DNA of 64,000 nt from an uncultured Vampirovibrio sp. (GTDB lineage: Bacteria > Cyanobacteriota > Vampirovibrionia > Gastranaerophilales > Gastranaerophilaceae), in contig CAJTPW010000005.1 in NCBI GenBank assembly GCA_910578465.1, positions 1 to 64,000 on the forward strand, written 5' to 3'. Of this stretch, positions 24,789-33,378 are shown piece after piece (within the stretch, counting starts at the first letter, position 1; each line of letters opens with the position of its first letter). The position numbers and the translations under genes were made by a program. The notes beneath the pieces are model-generated. The model saw nothing but the letters and a program-made list of their open reading frames with translations. It was not told the DNA's origin and searched no databases.

Positions 24789-24972
24789 TCAAAATATGCT
24801 CCAAAGAAGCTTTCACTCAGTTGAATACTTATTAATTGTAAGGAAAACGTTTATTAAACAAATAAGTTACTTCATATTTCTTTGCATACACCGTAAAAGC
24901 AGGCAATAAAAAATGTTTCTGTGTTTTAATTAATATGTATTGTGTAGTTAGTTTTGTGTAAAACAGGTATTA

Positions 24973-26982
24973 ATGCGAATTGGTTTCACCAACAATTTGA
25001 CCAATAATTTAAGCTCCGCACCCGCTTTTGGAGACGCCTTGTCTACAAAGCAAGAAAGGGGGTATAAGAAGCTTTTAAACGATATCAAGGAAGAACAGGG
25101 ATATGGAAACGGCATGGATATCGTTAAATTTTATATCCCGTCCCTTCCGTCAAATAAATTTAACGACACGGGAATAGGAAAAATTAATTCCAAAGAAGCG
25201 GAACGCGCCTATGAAATGGCAAACGTTTATTATAACGCAACAGGAATTAAAGTTATGCCGATGGGCCCTTTAACGGATAAGGGTGTGTATACGGACGATC
25301 ATTATGTTGGCGCCTATAACAGGGGCGCTCTTGCAGTAGGCGAAGATGCAATAAACATAACAAAACTCACAGAAGACAGCTACGGAAACATTTTATCCCA
25401 AAAAGATGCCATTGAAGTTGTCCTAAAGCATACAACAAACCACGACGATACAAGTATAATAGACTTTGAAACCACACTCGGCTGGCAAAACCAGAATGAG
25501 TATCCTATCAATAAAACCTTAAGAACCGCATTTACAAATTTCAAAAACCCCGAACGCAACAACCCCGGGCTTCAAGCCTTAAGAGAAGAATTTGAAGCGT
25601 TCAAAAATCAAAAAACACCCGTGGATTATGATGATGTTTACACAAGACTTGCTTTGTATCCGTATTTAAAAGATTACGGCACAGCAAGAGTAGATTTTTT
25701 CAGAGGCTTTGATTCGGACCCGAACATCAGAGCTCAAAAAATGCCTGAATATAACAGGTTAAAAGAACAATACAAAGATGAAATAGAATTCTTTAAATTT
25801 AAGCAATTCCTTGGCCATAAGGCAATTGCTGACGGCAAACAGATAATTAACAGCAAGGGAATGGACGCCATAGGAGATTGCATTATAGGTTTCTCCTGGC
25901 CTGAAAAACAAGTGTTCCCTGACGCATTTTTGGAAGATGCCGAATCAGGCTGGGGCCTTCCTGCATTGAATTATTATGATTTAATTGATAAAAACGACAG
26001 TGCCGCACATAAGCTTTTAAGGACAAAAGTTGCACACTATTTAACAAACTATGACGGTATCAGGTTTGATGTGGGTTGGCAGTATATGAATCCTTGTCTT
26101 TTGTATGATGGAGGACATACATACAAACATCTTGATGCAGGAAATAAAATAACGGATTTTATTGAACAAATCGCAACGGAAATCAAAGGTCCTGATTTCG
26201 ACCAGAGAAAACTGATGTATGAATGTGATGCAGGCTATTATGATTTCCCGATACAGGAAAAACATATACAGGACAAAATTCACCACATGAAAGGGCTTGC
26301 AATTCTTTCAACCGAAGATGAGAAAAACGACGAAAGAAATGTGGGCTGGGGAAACGCCGCATACATAAGGGAAAACCTCCGCCTTGGAAACGACAATGTG
26401 CTTCTGGGTACAAACAACCATGATAAAGAAGGCGTTGTAAACTGTGCTAAAGACAGACAAAAATCCGATGAACATGTGGGCGCTTTAATGCGCGTATTCA
26501 GACTCAGACCGCAAGACGGCGTTGGCAGCGGCTGGAGAGATTTAAAAGATGACAACAATCTTTTAAGCCATATTAAAAAATACTGTCGTGCAAGGTTTGC
26601 AGAAGTTAAAACGATGAAAAATACGTTTGTTCAGTTCTTCGATATGCTGGGACGCACCGAAAAAACCGACTATCACACGGGCGGCAGAGGCGAAAACAGC
26701 CATGTTGACTACAAACACAGACTTGAAAGACATTACGAAGAAAACTTCCACAGGGCTCTTCAGGACGGTGTCGGTTATAATGCGGCAGACATCCAAAAAT
26801 TTCGTATGGAACACGACGGAACAAAAGAAAGACGCCCCGATTTATATGAAAGAGCAGTAAAATATGCTGCATACCTGCAACATAAGGGCGGCATTTACAC
26901 AAGAGAACAGGCTGACAGCAACCCTGCAAGAGCAAATTTGGATATAGAAAGCCTCACATTGGAAGAGATAAAGAATTTGTAG
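24973..26982 (+). CDS. divergent GH77-type 4-alpha-glucanotransferase
   Basis: The 669-residue protein has GH77 core landmarks: FKQFLGHKAIADGKQ with IGDCIIG, WGLPALNYYDL, the nucleophile segment R364-F-D366 (YDGIRFDVGW), acid/base Glu417 (LMYECDAGYYD) and NNHD near residue 483. These residues support an active amylomaltase-like enzyme moving glucan chains. The N-terminus (NNLTNNLSSAPAFGD) is an Asn-rich leader unlike MalQ. The C-terminal ~100 residues are extra and helical. It is monocistronic with no clear ribosome site. Confidence 0.75.
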   Translation: MRIGFTNNLTNNLSSAPAFGDALSTKQERGYKKLLNDIKEEQGYGNGMDIVKFYIPSLPSNKFNDTGIGKINSKEAERAYEMANVYYNATGIKVMPMGPLTDKGVYTDDHYVGAYNRGALAVGEDAINITKLTEDSYGNILSQKDAIEVVLKHTTNHDDTSIIDFETTLGWQNQNEYPINKTLRTAFTNFKNPERNNPGLQALREEFEAFKNQKTPVDYDDVYTRLALYPYLKDYGTARVDFFRGFDSDPNIRAQKMPEYNRLKEQYKDEIEFFKFKQFLGHKAIADGKQIINSKGMDAIGDCIIGFSWPEKQVFPDAFLEDAESGWGLPALNYYDLIDKNDSAAHKLLRTKVAHYLTNYDGIRFDVGWQYMNPCLLYDGGHTYKHLDAGNKITDFIEQIATEIKGPDFDQRKLMYECDAGYYDFPIQEKHIQDKIHHMKGLAILSTEDEKNDERNVGWGNAAYIRENLRLGNDNVLLGTNNHDKEGVVNCAKDRQKSDEHVGALMRVFRLRPQDGVGSGWRDLKDDNNLLSHIKKYCRARFAEVKTMKNTFVQFFDMLGRTEKTDYHTGGRGENSHVDYKHRLERHYEENFHRALQDGVGYNAADIQKFRMEHDGTKERRPDLYERAVKYAAYLQHKGGIYTREQADSNPARANLDIESLTLEEIKNL

Positions 26983-26993
26983 ACCATTAAAGC

Positions 26994-27224
26994 TTATTTT
27001 AAGAGCTGATCTTCTGTTTCATTTTTTTCAATTCTGAGCGTATAGCCCAAAATTTGATACAACAAGAGCATTTCTTTATAGCGAATAGTCTCGTTTGTAA
27101 TCATTTGGGAAAGTTTTTTATTGGTATATGTTTTACCTGAAATTTTTGTCATCTCATCTGCAAGGCGGACATAGTTCCAGCCGTTACTTTGCACCAAGCC
27201 TTTGATTGCATCTTTTAAACTCAT
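26994..27224 (-). CDS. small LGY-type HTH regulator (module B)
   Basis: The 76-residue protein has a helix-turn-helix of the type ending LGYxLxI (DAIKGLVQSNGWNYVRLADE, then KKLSQMI and YQILGYTLRIEK). A second member is at 39693. Similar small proteins are common in phage and plasmid regions as repressors. It diverges from the helical gene at 27314, and a perfect 25-bp palindrome lies between them. Confidence 0.75.
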   Translation of the reverse strand: MSLKDAIKGLVQSNGWNYVRLADEMTKISGKTYTNKKLSQMITNETIRYKEMLLLYQILGYTLRIEKNETEDQLLK

Positions 27225-27233
27225 ACCGCTATA

Positions 27234-27285
27234 TTGACATAGTATTTCGTATAATGTATTATTTTTCTTATTATATAAGAAAAAT
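27234..27285. promoter_or_regulatory. promoter and 25-bp operator palindrome of module B
   Basis: TTGACA (27234-27239), a 17-nt spacer and TATTAT (27257-27262) form a promoter toward the 27314 gene. A perfect inverted repeat with arms ATTTTTCTTAT (27261-27271) and ATAAGAAAAAT (27275-27285) overlaps the -10 box and start point. This is where a repressor would block transcription. Confidence 0.65.
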
Positions 27286-27313
27286 ATTATATATTAAGAA
27301 AAAAGGAGATTTT

Positions 27314-27505
27314 ATGTACACTAATACCGAAAATTTGCAAGAATTGGCAAGTGAAATTTTTGGTATTTCATCAATACTATATGAATTCAGCAAAAACCAT
27401 ATTGATACAGAGGAAACCGAATGCCTGCATACAGGTATAAAAATACTCCGCCAAAAAGCTTGTAAACTAAATTATGAACTTTTAAAAAATGATGAAAATG
27501 TATAG
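27314..27505 (+). CDS. small all-helical protein of HTH module B
   Basis: The 63-residue protein aligns by eye with the module A protein (10370-10573): LASEIFGISSILYEF in the first helix and ILRQKACKLNYELLKN in the second. AAAAGGAG seven bases before ATG 27314 fixes the start; a longer in-frame start at 27206 would run through the operator. There is no membrane segment or catalytic motif. It is likely to be the regulated partner of the divergent HTH gene. Confidence 0.7.
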   Translation: MYTNTENLQELASEIFGISSILYEFSKNHIDTEETECLHTGIKILRQKACKLNYELLKNDENV

Positions 27506-27781
27506 ATAAATTTTCAAAACTGTCTTTTTGCATATAAATTTCACACTCATTTTAAAATCCATGCCCTATTTGGCATGGAAAAATAACAATATTTACATTT
27601 CTTAATGAAATATAGCAAAAATTCAAATCATGGAAACATGCACCACTCATGGGTTTTGCATGTATCAAATCATGGAAAGCCATGTGCAAAGAATACTTTA
27701 GGGTGGTCGAAACCCTAATATACAGGCTATATAAGCCGTTTGCTCATTGTTACATGTTGTTAATAATTGGCTGAAATACAC
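27506..27781. other. gene-free stretch with short hairpins
   Basis: No ORF is supported. The stretch holds the hairpin CCATGCC/GGCATGG near 27558-27577, a possible terminator for the helical gene. Several ATCATGGAAA/CATG words follow at 27627-27685 (TCAAATCATGGAAA twice). They may be binding sites or a decayed repeat. Confidence 0.4.
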
Positions 27782-27809
27782 TTGTATACTGGCTCTTAAA
27801 AGTTATAAT
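27782..27809 (+). promoter_or_regulatory. sigma70 promoter of the Cys-rich gene
   Basis: TTGTAT (27782-27787), a 16-nt spacer and perfect TATAAT (27804-27809) lie about 90 nt before the start codon at 27899. Confidence 0.55.
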
Positions 27810-27823
27810 AGTATTAAATTCAG

Positions 27824-27889
27824 TTAGGGCAAGCCTTTTCAACACTTAAAGGCTCATGAATTCGGGTAGTGCTTTTATAAAAATCAGGA
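27824..27889 (+). promoter_or_regulatory. structured 5' leader, possible pseudoknot
   Basis: AGCCTTT (27832-27838) pairs with AAAGGCT (27848-27854). CACT in the loop (27843-27846) can pair with AGTG downstream (27868-27871), giving an H-type pseudoknot that ends about a dozen bases before the CAGGAG ribosome site (27885-27890). The layout is that of a small translational riboswitch or protein-binding leader. It fits no consensus I know. Confidence 0.4.
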
Positions 27890-27898
27890 GAAAATCAA

Positions 27899-28117
27899 GT
27901 GCTCAAAAGTAGGGATATGGGTCGTGCAGTTGCTGTCAGAAGATGGACCACAACAGCAATGGAATGTTACAAAAGAGGGTGTAACTGTGAAGGATGCTTT
28001 TATACGGATTTCTTTGGCAAGTCTTCACAAAAATGCCAGATGAAAGCTTCTGTATTAGAGCTTGTCAGAGTATTGGGAAAACCCGATATCGAAATGCAGC
28101 AAATCCTAAACGATTAG
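27899..28117 (+). CDS. small Cys-rich protein of unknown function
   Basis: The 72-residue protein has the segment CYKRGCNCEGCFY near residues 24-36 and one more Cys in SQKCQMKA (about residue 50). This gives a C-x4-C-x-C-x2-C...C set that could bind zinc or an Fe-S cluster. The rest is helical (VLELVRVLGKP). CAGGAG nine bases upstream supports the GTG start; ATG 27917 is an alternative. The pattern looks conserved rather than random. A small DNA- or RNA-binding metal protein is my best guess. Confidence 0.65.
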   Translation: MLKSRDMGRAVAVRRWTTTAMECYKRGCNCEGCFYTDFFGKSSQKCQMKASVLELVRVLGKPDIEMQQILND

Positions 28118-28169
28118 TTGCCATAAATCTTTATTAAAGGGTGATTTCAGGGGTGACTTTAAAAAGATA

Positions 28170-28598
28170 TTAATCAAACTTAAAGCCAAAGGGCAAAAGC
28201 TCTGAAAGCTTATAAACTACAGGTTCCATGCCATCTTCCAGAATAACTTCAATATCGGTGTTTGAGTGCATATTGCTGAATTCACTCAACCATTGAAGGC
28301 AAGCACCGCAAGGAAGGCAGTGTTTTTGATTCGGGCTGTACACAGCAACTGCAAGAAGTCTGCTTTTTTCACCGTCACAAAGAGCCGTTGAAAGCGCATT
28401 GCGTTCTGCACAAAGGCCAAGACCATAGCTTACATTTTCAATATTTGAACCCAAATAAATTTTCCCGCTTTCAAATATGCAGGCAGCTCCTACGGCAAAT
28501 TTTGAATAGGGAGAATAGCTGTTAGTACTTGCTTCTTTCGCTTTGTTCAAAAGCTCTTTCACGCTTATCGTGTCTGCATTTTTTTTAGTTTCTTCCAT
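28170..28598 (-). CDS. cdd: cytidine deaminase
   Basis: The 142-residue protein has the zinc-binding and catalytic motifs CAERNA (Cys and Glu) and PCGACLQWL (two Cys), with SPYSKFAVGAA at the N-terminus. It deaminates cytidine and deoxycytidine in pyrimidine salvage. The start at MEETKKN (28598) gives the usual length; a longer in-frame start at 28643 adds a basic extension with no ribosome site. Confidence 0.93.
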   Translation of the reverse strand: MEETKKNADTISVKELLNKAKEASTNSYSPYSKFAVGAACIFESGKIYLGSNIENVSYGLGLCAERNALSTALCDGEKSRLLAVAVYSPNQKHCLPCGACLQWLSEFSNMHSNTDIEVILEDGMEPVVYKLSELLPFGFKFD

Positions 28599-28683
28599 CT
28601 TGCTTTTTCCAATCTTTTGCAAAAATCTAAATCGGCGGCACATACTGTTTTAAACATTTAAGGCATTTTCAAAAAGAATTTTT

Positions 28684-29334
28684 TCAAGAATATATGGAAT
28701 TTATTCCAAAATATGCGTTGTGAATTTTTTCATGCCCTATAGTAGTATTATCGCCATGACCTGTAAAAACTTTAATATTATCTTCAAGCTTAAACAGTTT
28801 TTCTTTTATGCTGTGCTCAATTTCTTTGAAACTGCCTGTCGGAAGGTCGCACCTGCCAATTTCTTCCAAAAAAAGTGTGTCACCTGCAAATAAATTATCT
28901 TCTGTTAAATAACAAACGGAACCGGCTGAATGCCCCGGGGTAGAAATTACTTTAATTTTACCGCCTGCAAATTCGATTTCTTTTGTATCATCAATAAATT
29001 CATCAATTTTAACGGACTCCACCCTTCTGTGGCCAAACATATCGCATTGAAGCGTCAGATTTTCATAAAGTTTTTCGTCCGCCTTTGCCATTAAAACCTT
29101 TGCATTCGGATATTTTTCTTTAAATTCCTTTAAACCGCCCACATGATCAAAATGTGCGTGGGTAATTAAGATATATTTTAAATTCAACCCGTTTTCATCA
29201 ATAAATTTAAAGATTTCTTTATTTGAACCTGCACAATCAAACAACACGGCCTCTTTTGCGGCTTCGTTAGAATCGTTGTATACAAGATAATTATTTGCCG
29301 CAAATTCTTGCGGAATGAATTTTTTAACAATCAT
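28684..29334 (-). CDS. metallo-beta-lactamase fold hydrolase (GloB-like)
   Basis: The 216-residue protein has the metal motif HAHFDHVGG, the GHSAGS histidine, AGDTLF and a final GHGDNTTIGHE. These are the landmarks of glyoxalase II-like MBL hydrolases, which split thioesters. AGAGGA eight bases before the ATG is a good ribosome site. The physiological substrate is not clear from sequence. Confidence 0.9.
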   Translation of the reverse strand: MIVKKFIPQEFAANNYLVYNDSNEAAKEAVLFDCAGSNKEIFKFIDENGLNLKYILITHAHFDHVGGLKEFKEKYPNAKVLMAKADEKLYENLTLQCDMFGHRRVESVKIDEFIDDTKEIEFAGGKIKVISTPGHSAGSVCYLTEDNLFAGDTLFLEEIGRCDLPTGSFKEIEHSIKEKLFKLEDNIKVFTGHGDNTTIGHEKIHNAYFGINSIYS

Positions 29335-29354
29335 TTGTAAATCCTCTTTTTTAA

Positions 29355-29390
29355 AACTTTTCGCCGTATATTAACTTTTCGCCGTATATT
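29355..29390. repeat. 18-bp tandem duplication
   Basis: AACTTTTCGCCGTATATT occurs twice back to back, just upstream of the MBL hydrolase gene. It looks like a recent slippage event; a doubled regulator site is possible. Confidence 0.8.
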
Positions 29391-29425
29391 TTCAAGATTA
29401 ACCGCATTTTAAACACGGCAGAATT

Positions 29426-29677
29426 TCAGTTCCAATATTTTAACATACTTAAATATTTTAAAAAAGAGTTCTCGGGCTTTTTTGATGTGTGCGTTTGCAC
29501 CAAAAGCCTTATAATATCAGTATCGGAGAGGTCAAAATGTAATTTGAGCTCATTTAGATATTTGTTCAAATGTTTTTTTGCAGCTTCAATTTTTGCGTTG
29601 TTTTCGGCAACTTTCTCCTTTGAAAACGCATTAAAGCAACTTTTTAATAAAAAACCTTCGCTAAAACGTCTTTTCAT
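29426..29677 (-). CDS. hypothetical helical protein (83 aa)
   Basis: The protein is basic and helical (EKVAENNAKIEAAKKHLNKY, then LKLHFDLSDTDIIRLLVQT). I recognise no family and see no membrane segment or Cys motif beyond one Cys. No clear ribosome site precedes the ATG. The coding character is moderate, with natural codon use and no close overlap with another gene. Confidence 0.5.
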   Translation of the reverse strand: MKRRFSEGFLLKSCFNAFSKEKVAENNAKIEAAKKHLNKYLNELKLHFDLSDTDIIRLLVQTHTSKKPENSFLKYLSMLKYWN

Positions 29678-29913
29678 AAAAAACCGGCACTAAACTTTTT
29701 ACCACTTCACTTCAAACTTAAAAACGCTGTTTGCCTTTCAAAGACAATAAACAGTGCTTTCAAATATATCTTAAAACATCGGCTGTTATAAAACATTACC
29801 TTTTAGTTTAAAATTCAAACCTTATCAAAGGCGCCCTTTCGGGCTACAAATTTCAGACTATTTCTTTTTGCGGTCACGGCAAACGGAAATTCTTCAAAGC
29901 TATTCCTTTTTGG

Positions 29914-30822
29914 CTATTTCTTTTTTGGCGGCAAAATATTCTCAAACTTAAAAACGTACGGCTTCTTTTCTTCTTCATCTGTTGCAAGTCCCAAAATACG
30001 CTCTAAATCTACCTTTAGTTTACCCAAATCTTCATATTTCTTTAAATCGCCATCAATTGCAATCGAAACATCACCCGTCTCTTCAGATACCACAATACAG
30101 GCACAGTCTGAAATTTCCGTTATACCGATTGCAGCCCTGTGACGTGTCCCGTATCTCCAGCTGAGTTTAGGATCTTCCGTCAAAGGAAGTAACACTCCTG
30201 CAGATTGAACGGTATCTCCGCAAATAACCACAGCACCGTCATGGAGCGGAGTATTCGGATGAAAGATTGTGAGCAAAAGCTCTTGAGACATATTTCCGTT
30301 AATTTCAACGCCGACATCCGAATGGTTTAATGTTCCATCCTCTTTTTGAAGAACAATGAGCCCGCCTGTCCTTGTTTTGGACATATATTTTATGGTTTCG
30401 ATAAGCTCTTTTACAATATCAATATCTTCGTTTCTTCTTTTGTAAATCTTTTTCCCTGAAATTATTCTGCTTAAAATATCGTTTTGCCCGATATAACCCA
30501 AAAAACGCCTTAATTCGGGTTGAAAAATAACAATCAGCCCGACAGTTACAACGGTCACAAGTGTTTTTAGGAACATTCCGAAAATCTGAAGATTAATTCT
30601 TATCAAAAATTCGGAAAAAAGCCACATAATTAAAAGAGCAAAAATCCCTCTGACAAGGCTCTCCGAGTGTGTTCCCTTAATATATTTCTTATAGAAAAAG
30701 ACAAGGATTAAAACAAGAATAATAATTTCTGCAATATTTACACCGAGCTGAGCACCGCCGAAAGTTTGAGCGAGCTCATAAAATTGTCTTAGCAAATACT
30801 GGTATAAATAAGTAAAATCCAA
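29914..30822 (-). CDS. cdaA: membrane diadenylate cyclase (c-di-AMP synthase)
   Basis: The 302-residue protein has three N-terminal membrane helices (about residues 20-100) and a DAC domain with the catalytic motifs DGAVVI and YGTRHRAAIGITE. It joins two ATP into c-di-AMP, a messenger controlling potassium and wall homeostasis. The start is TTG, with AAAAGGTG eight bases upstream. It follows lysA by 50 bases on the same strand. No CdaR gene is nearby. Confidence 0.94.
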   Translation of the reverse strand: MDFTYLYQYLLRQFYELAQTFGGAQLGVNIAEIIILVLILVFFYKKYIKGTHSESLVRGIFALLIMWLFSEFLIRINLQIFGMFLKTLVTVVTVGLIVIFQPELRRFLGYIGQNDILSRIISGKKIYKRRNEDIDIVKELIETIKYMSKTRTGGLIVLQKEDGTLNHSDVGVEINGNMSQELLLTIFHPNTPLHDGAVVICGDTVQSAGVLLPLTEDPKLSWRYGTRHRAAIGITEISDCACIVVSEETGDVSIAIDGDLKKYEDLGKLKVDLERILGLATDEEEKKPYVFKFENILPPKKK

Positions 30823-30874
30823 TTGTTTACACCTTTTTCAATTTTTTGATAAATTTAATTTTTAGGCAGTTTAA

Positions 30875-32209
30875 TTAAAAAATGACATCATTCTGGGTCA
30901 GCTGTTCGTAAGTTTCCCTCTTAACTATAATATCAGATTGGGAATTATTTACAAGTATCATTTCAGGCCTTAAAACCCTGTTGTAGTTGCTTGACATTGA
31001 ATATCCGTATGCCCCCGTATTAAAGACACAAAGAATATCTCCCGCCACAGGTGAATTTAATTCAATATCTTTAATTAAAACATCTCCCGATTCACAAAAC
31101 CTTCCTGCAACGGTCACTTTTTGGGGCTTTTCCTCTTCTTTTCCGTTTGCAATAACAGCTTCATATTTAGCCCCGTACATTGAAGGCCTCGGATTATCAG
31201 CCATACCGCCGTCCACCGCAACATATTTTCTTCCCTGCGGCACCTGTTTGGATGAACCTATGGTATAAAGCGTCACCCCTGCAGTACCGACAATTGAACG
31301 CCCCGGCTCAATGTATAATACAGGTTCTTCCATATCATACATTTCACCATGTTCTTTAATCGATTTTAAAATTACATCAGCAATTGTATAAACGGAAGGT
31401 GGACAATCAGCCTCTGTATAAGTTATTCCAAGCCCGCCGCCTATATTCATTTCGTTCAAATTCAAATCAAACTTATCATTAATTCTCTTGATTTCCTTCA
31501 TTAAAACGCCGATTTCATCGTAATAAACTTTTGTTTCAAAAATTTGTGAGCCGATGTGTGCATGAAGCCCCATAATTTCAAGGTTTGTAAATTCCTTTAA
31601 AATCAACCCGACAGCTTCATCAATCTGTACCAGATCAAACCCGAATTTAGAATCAAGATGTCCTGTTTGAATATATTCATGGGTATGGCATTCAATCCCC
31701 GGGGTTATTCTTAAGAGCACTTTTTGAACCTTATCAAAAGACTTTGCAACTTCATTCAACAATGAAAGCTCAAGAAAATTATCCACGCTCACTCTCCCGA
31801 CACCAAGCTCAAGCGCAAGCAAAAGTTCATCAGTTGTTTTATTGCTGCCGTTAAATGTTGTCATTTCCATATTTACGCCTGCTTTGTTTACGGTGTAAAT
31901 TTCACCCCCGGATACAACATCAAATCCAAACCCTTCAGAATGAAGAATTTTTGCAATTTGTCCCGTCATCAGGGCTTTTGAAGCAAACATCATATTTACT
32001 TTTTTATAATTTTTAAAAGCATTTTTATATTCTCTTGCAATGGTTCTTAATGTCACTTCATCCATCACATATAAAGGCGTACCATACTTTTCAGCCAATT
32101 CCACCGTGTCACACCCTGATATTTCAAGGTTTCCCTTGTTGTTTCTTCGGGTGTTAAGCGGTCTTATATTCTGGTTTACGGTCATCACGGTATCAGACAT
32201 TGTTCTCAT
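30875..32209 (-). CDS. lysA: diaminopimelate decarboxylase
   Basis: The 444-residue fold-type III PLP enzyme converts meso-diaminopimelate to lysine. The PLP lysine is in MMFASKALMTG, and HAHIGSQI, GGGLGI and EPGRSIVG follow in the usual order. AAGGAG precedes two close ATGs (32209 and 32200); the second has the better spacing. It is divergent from the AI-2E family gene. Confidence 0.94.
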   Translation of the reverse strand: MRTMSDTVMTVNQNIRPLNTRRNNKGNLEISGCDTVELAEKYGTPLYVMDEVTLRTIAREYKNAFKNYKKVNMMFASKALMTGQIAKILHSEGFGFDVVSGGEIYTVNKAGVNMEMTTFNGSNKTTDELLLALELGVGRVSVDNFLELSLLNEVAKSFDKVQKVLLRITPGIECHTHEYIQTGHLDSKFGFDLVQIDEAVGLILKEFTNLEIMGLHAHIGSQIFETKVYYDEIGVLMKEIKRINDKFDLNLNEMNIGGGLGITYTEADCPPSVYTIADVILKSIKEHGEMYDMEEPVLYIEPGRSIVGTAGVTLYTIGSSKQVPQGRKYVAVDGGMADNPRPSMYGAKYEAVIANGKEEEKPQKVTVAGRFCESGDVLIKDIELNSPVAGDILCVFNTGAYGYSMSSNYNRVLRPEMILVNNSQSDIIVKRETYEQLTQNDVIF

Positions 32210-32273
32210 AACTCCTTGCTAAATCTTTGCGATAATTGTAACATAAAGATACCTGACAAAAAAGGAATAAAAA

Positions 32274-33374
32274 ATGGAAAACGGTAAACACGGTGAAAAT
32301 AAAGATTTAACAAAAGAAAACACGGGTTTTCAAAGCGGAATTTTAACCTACAAAAATATAATTTTTGCAATAATGCTTGTTCTTGTTTTAATCTTTATTT
32401 CAAATATCGCAGACATTGCAATTATGCTCTTTGTGGCCTTCATAATCACTTGTGCGATTGATCCTTCGGTTAATTTTCTTCAAAAATATATGCCCAGAGT
32501 TTTAGCTGTGAGCCTTGTTTTGCTTGCAATTTTAGTTTGTATACTTCTTGTTTTTATTCCGCTTTTAACGGTTACAATCGAACAAACAACAATTTTTATC
32601 CAGAGTATTCCAACTTATATCAAAAATTTTCAAGATTTCTTACACACAAACCACTTTGGCATTTTGCTCTCAAAATATATTAACCCGGATGCAATAAACA
32701 GTGCAAATGCAGATATAACAAATATTACAGGAGAAATTTTATCAAAAGGGGCTGATATTTCAAAACTCATCGTTAATTCAATAACAAGCTCCATTGCAGT
32801 AGCCATAATGGTTTTCTATTTTTCATACGATGAAAAACACATGAGAAAAAGATTTTTGGAATTTTTCCCCCCGAAATTCAAACAAAAAGCAGAAAATATT
32901 TTAAATTCAATCAAAACAAAAGTGGGCGGATATGTCTTTGCGCAGGCGCTTTCAATGATTATCGTAGGCCTTTTATCATTCATAGGCCTTCTTATAATAG
33001 GAAACTCTCACGCTCTTTTAATAGGCTTTTTGGCTTGTATTTTGGACATTATCCCCGTCATAGGCGCAACGGTTGCGGTTGCGGTTGCCTTATACACAGC
33101 AATCAGCGGCGGATTATTTTATGTCATTCTTACATTTATTATTATGATGCTTGCACAATGGCTGCAAAACCAGATTTTCAGGCCGATTTTATTCGGTAAA
33201 TTTATGGATACACATCCGCTTTTAATTATTGTTTCCCTTTTAATAGGCGCAAAATTTATGGGCTTCTGGGGAGTGGTGCTTGCACCTGCAATGGCAAGTA
33301 TAGTCTGTGTTTTAATTGATGAACTGTATATTAAACCAATCAATAAAAATGAAAGTTTAAAGGAAGCAGCCTAA
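32274..33374 (+). CDS. AI-2E family permease
   Basis: The 366-residue integral membrane protein has about eight hydrophobic helices. It carries the family pattern of two N-terminal helices, a long soluble loop (residues ~95-160) and a C-terminal bundle with GLLIIGNSHALLIGFLACIL and PVIGA. Members export autoinducer-2 or act as Na+/H+ antiporters, so the cargo is open. It ends four bases before the radical SAM start. Confidence 0.9.
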   Translation: MENGKHGENKDLTKENTGFQSGILTYKNIIFAIMLVLVLIFISNIADIAIMLFVAFIITCAIDPSVNFLQKYMPRVLAVSLVLLAILVCILLVFIPLLTVTIEQTTIFIQSIPTYIKNFQDFLHTNHFGILLSKYINPDAINSANADITNITGEILSKGADISKLIVNSITSSIAVAIMVFYFSYDEKHMRKRFLEFFPPKFKQKAENILNSIKTKVGGYVFAQALSMIIVGLLSFIGLLIIGNSHALLIGFLACILDIIPVIGATVAVAVALYTAISGGLFYVILTFIIMMLAQWLQNQIFRPILFGKFMDTHPLLIIVSLLIGAKFMGFWGVVLAPAMASIVCVLIDELYIKPINKNESLKEAA

Positions 33375-33378
33375 AATA

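Noticed and set aside
29862..29930. Apparent duplication of the cdaA stop region (PKKK-stop twice)
   Set aside because: A short imperfect A-rich repeat with two in-frame TAG codons; best explained by slippage, with no sign of readthrough.
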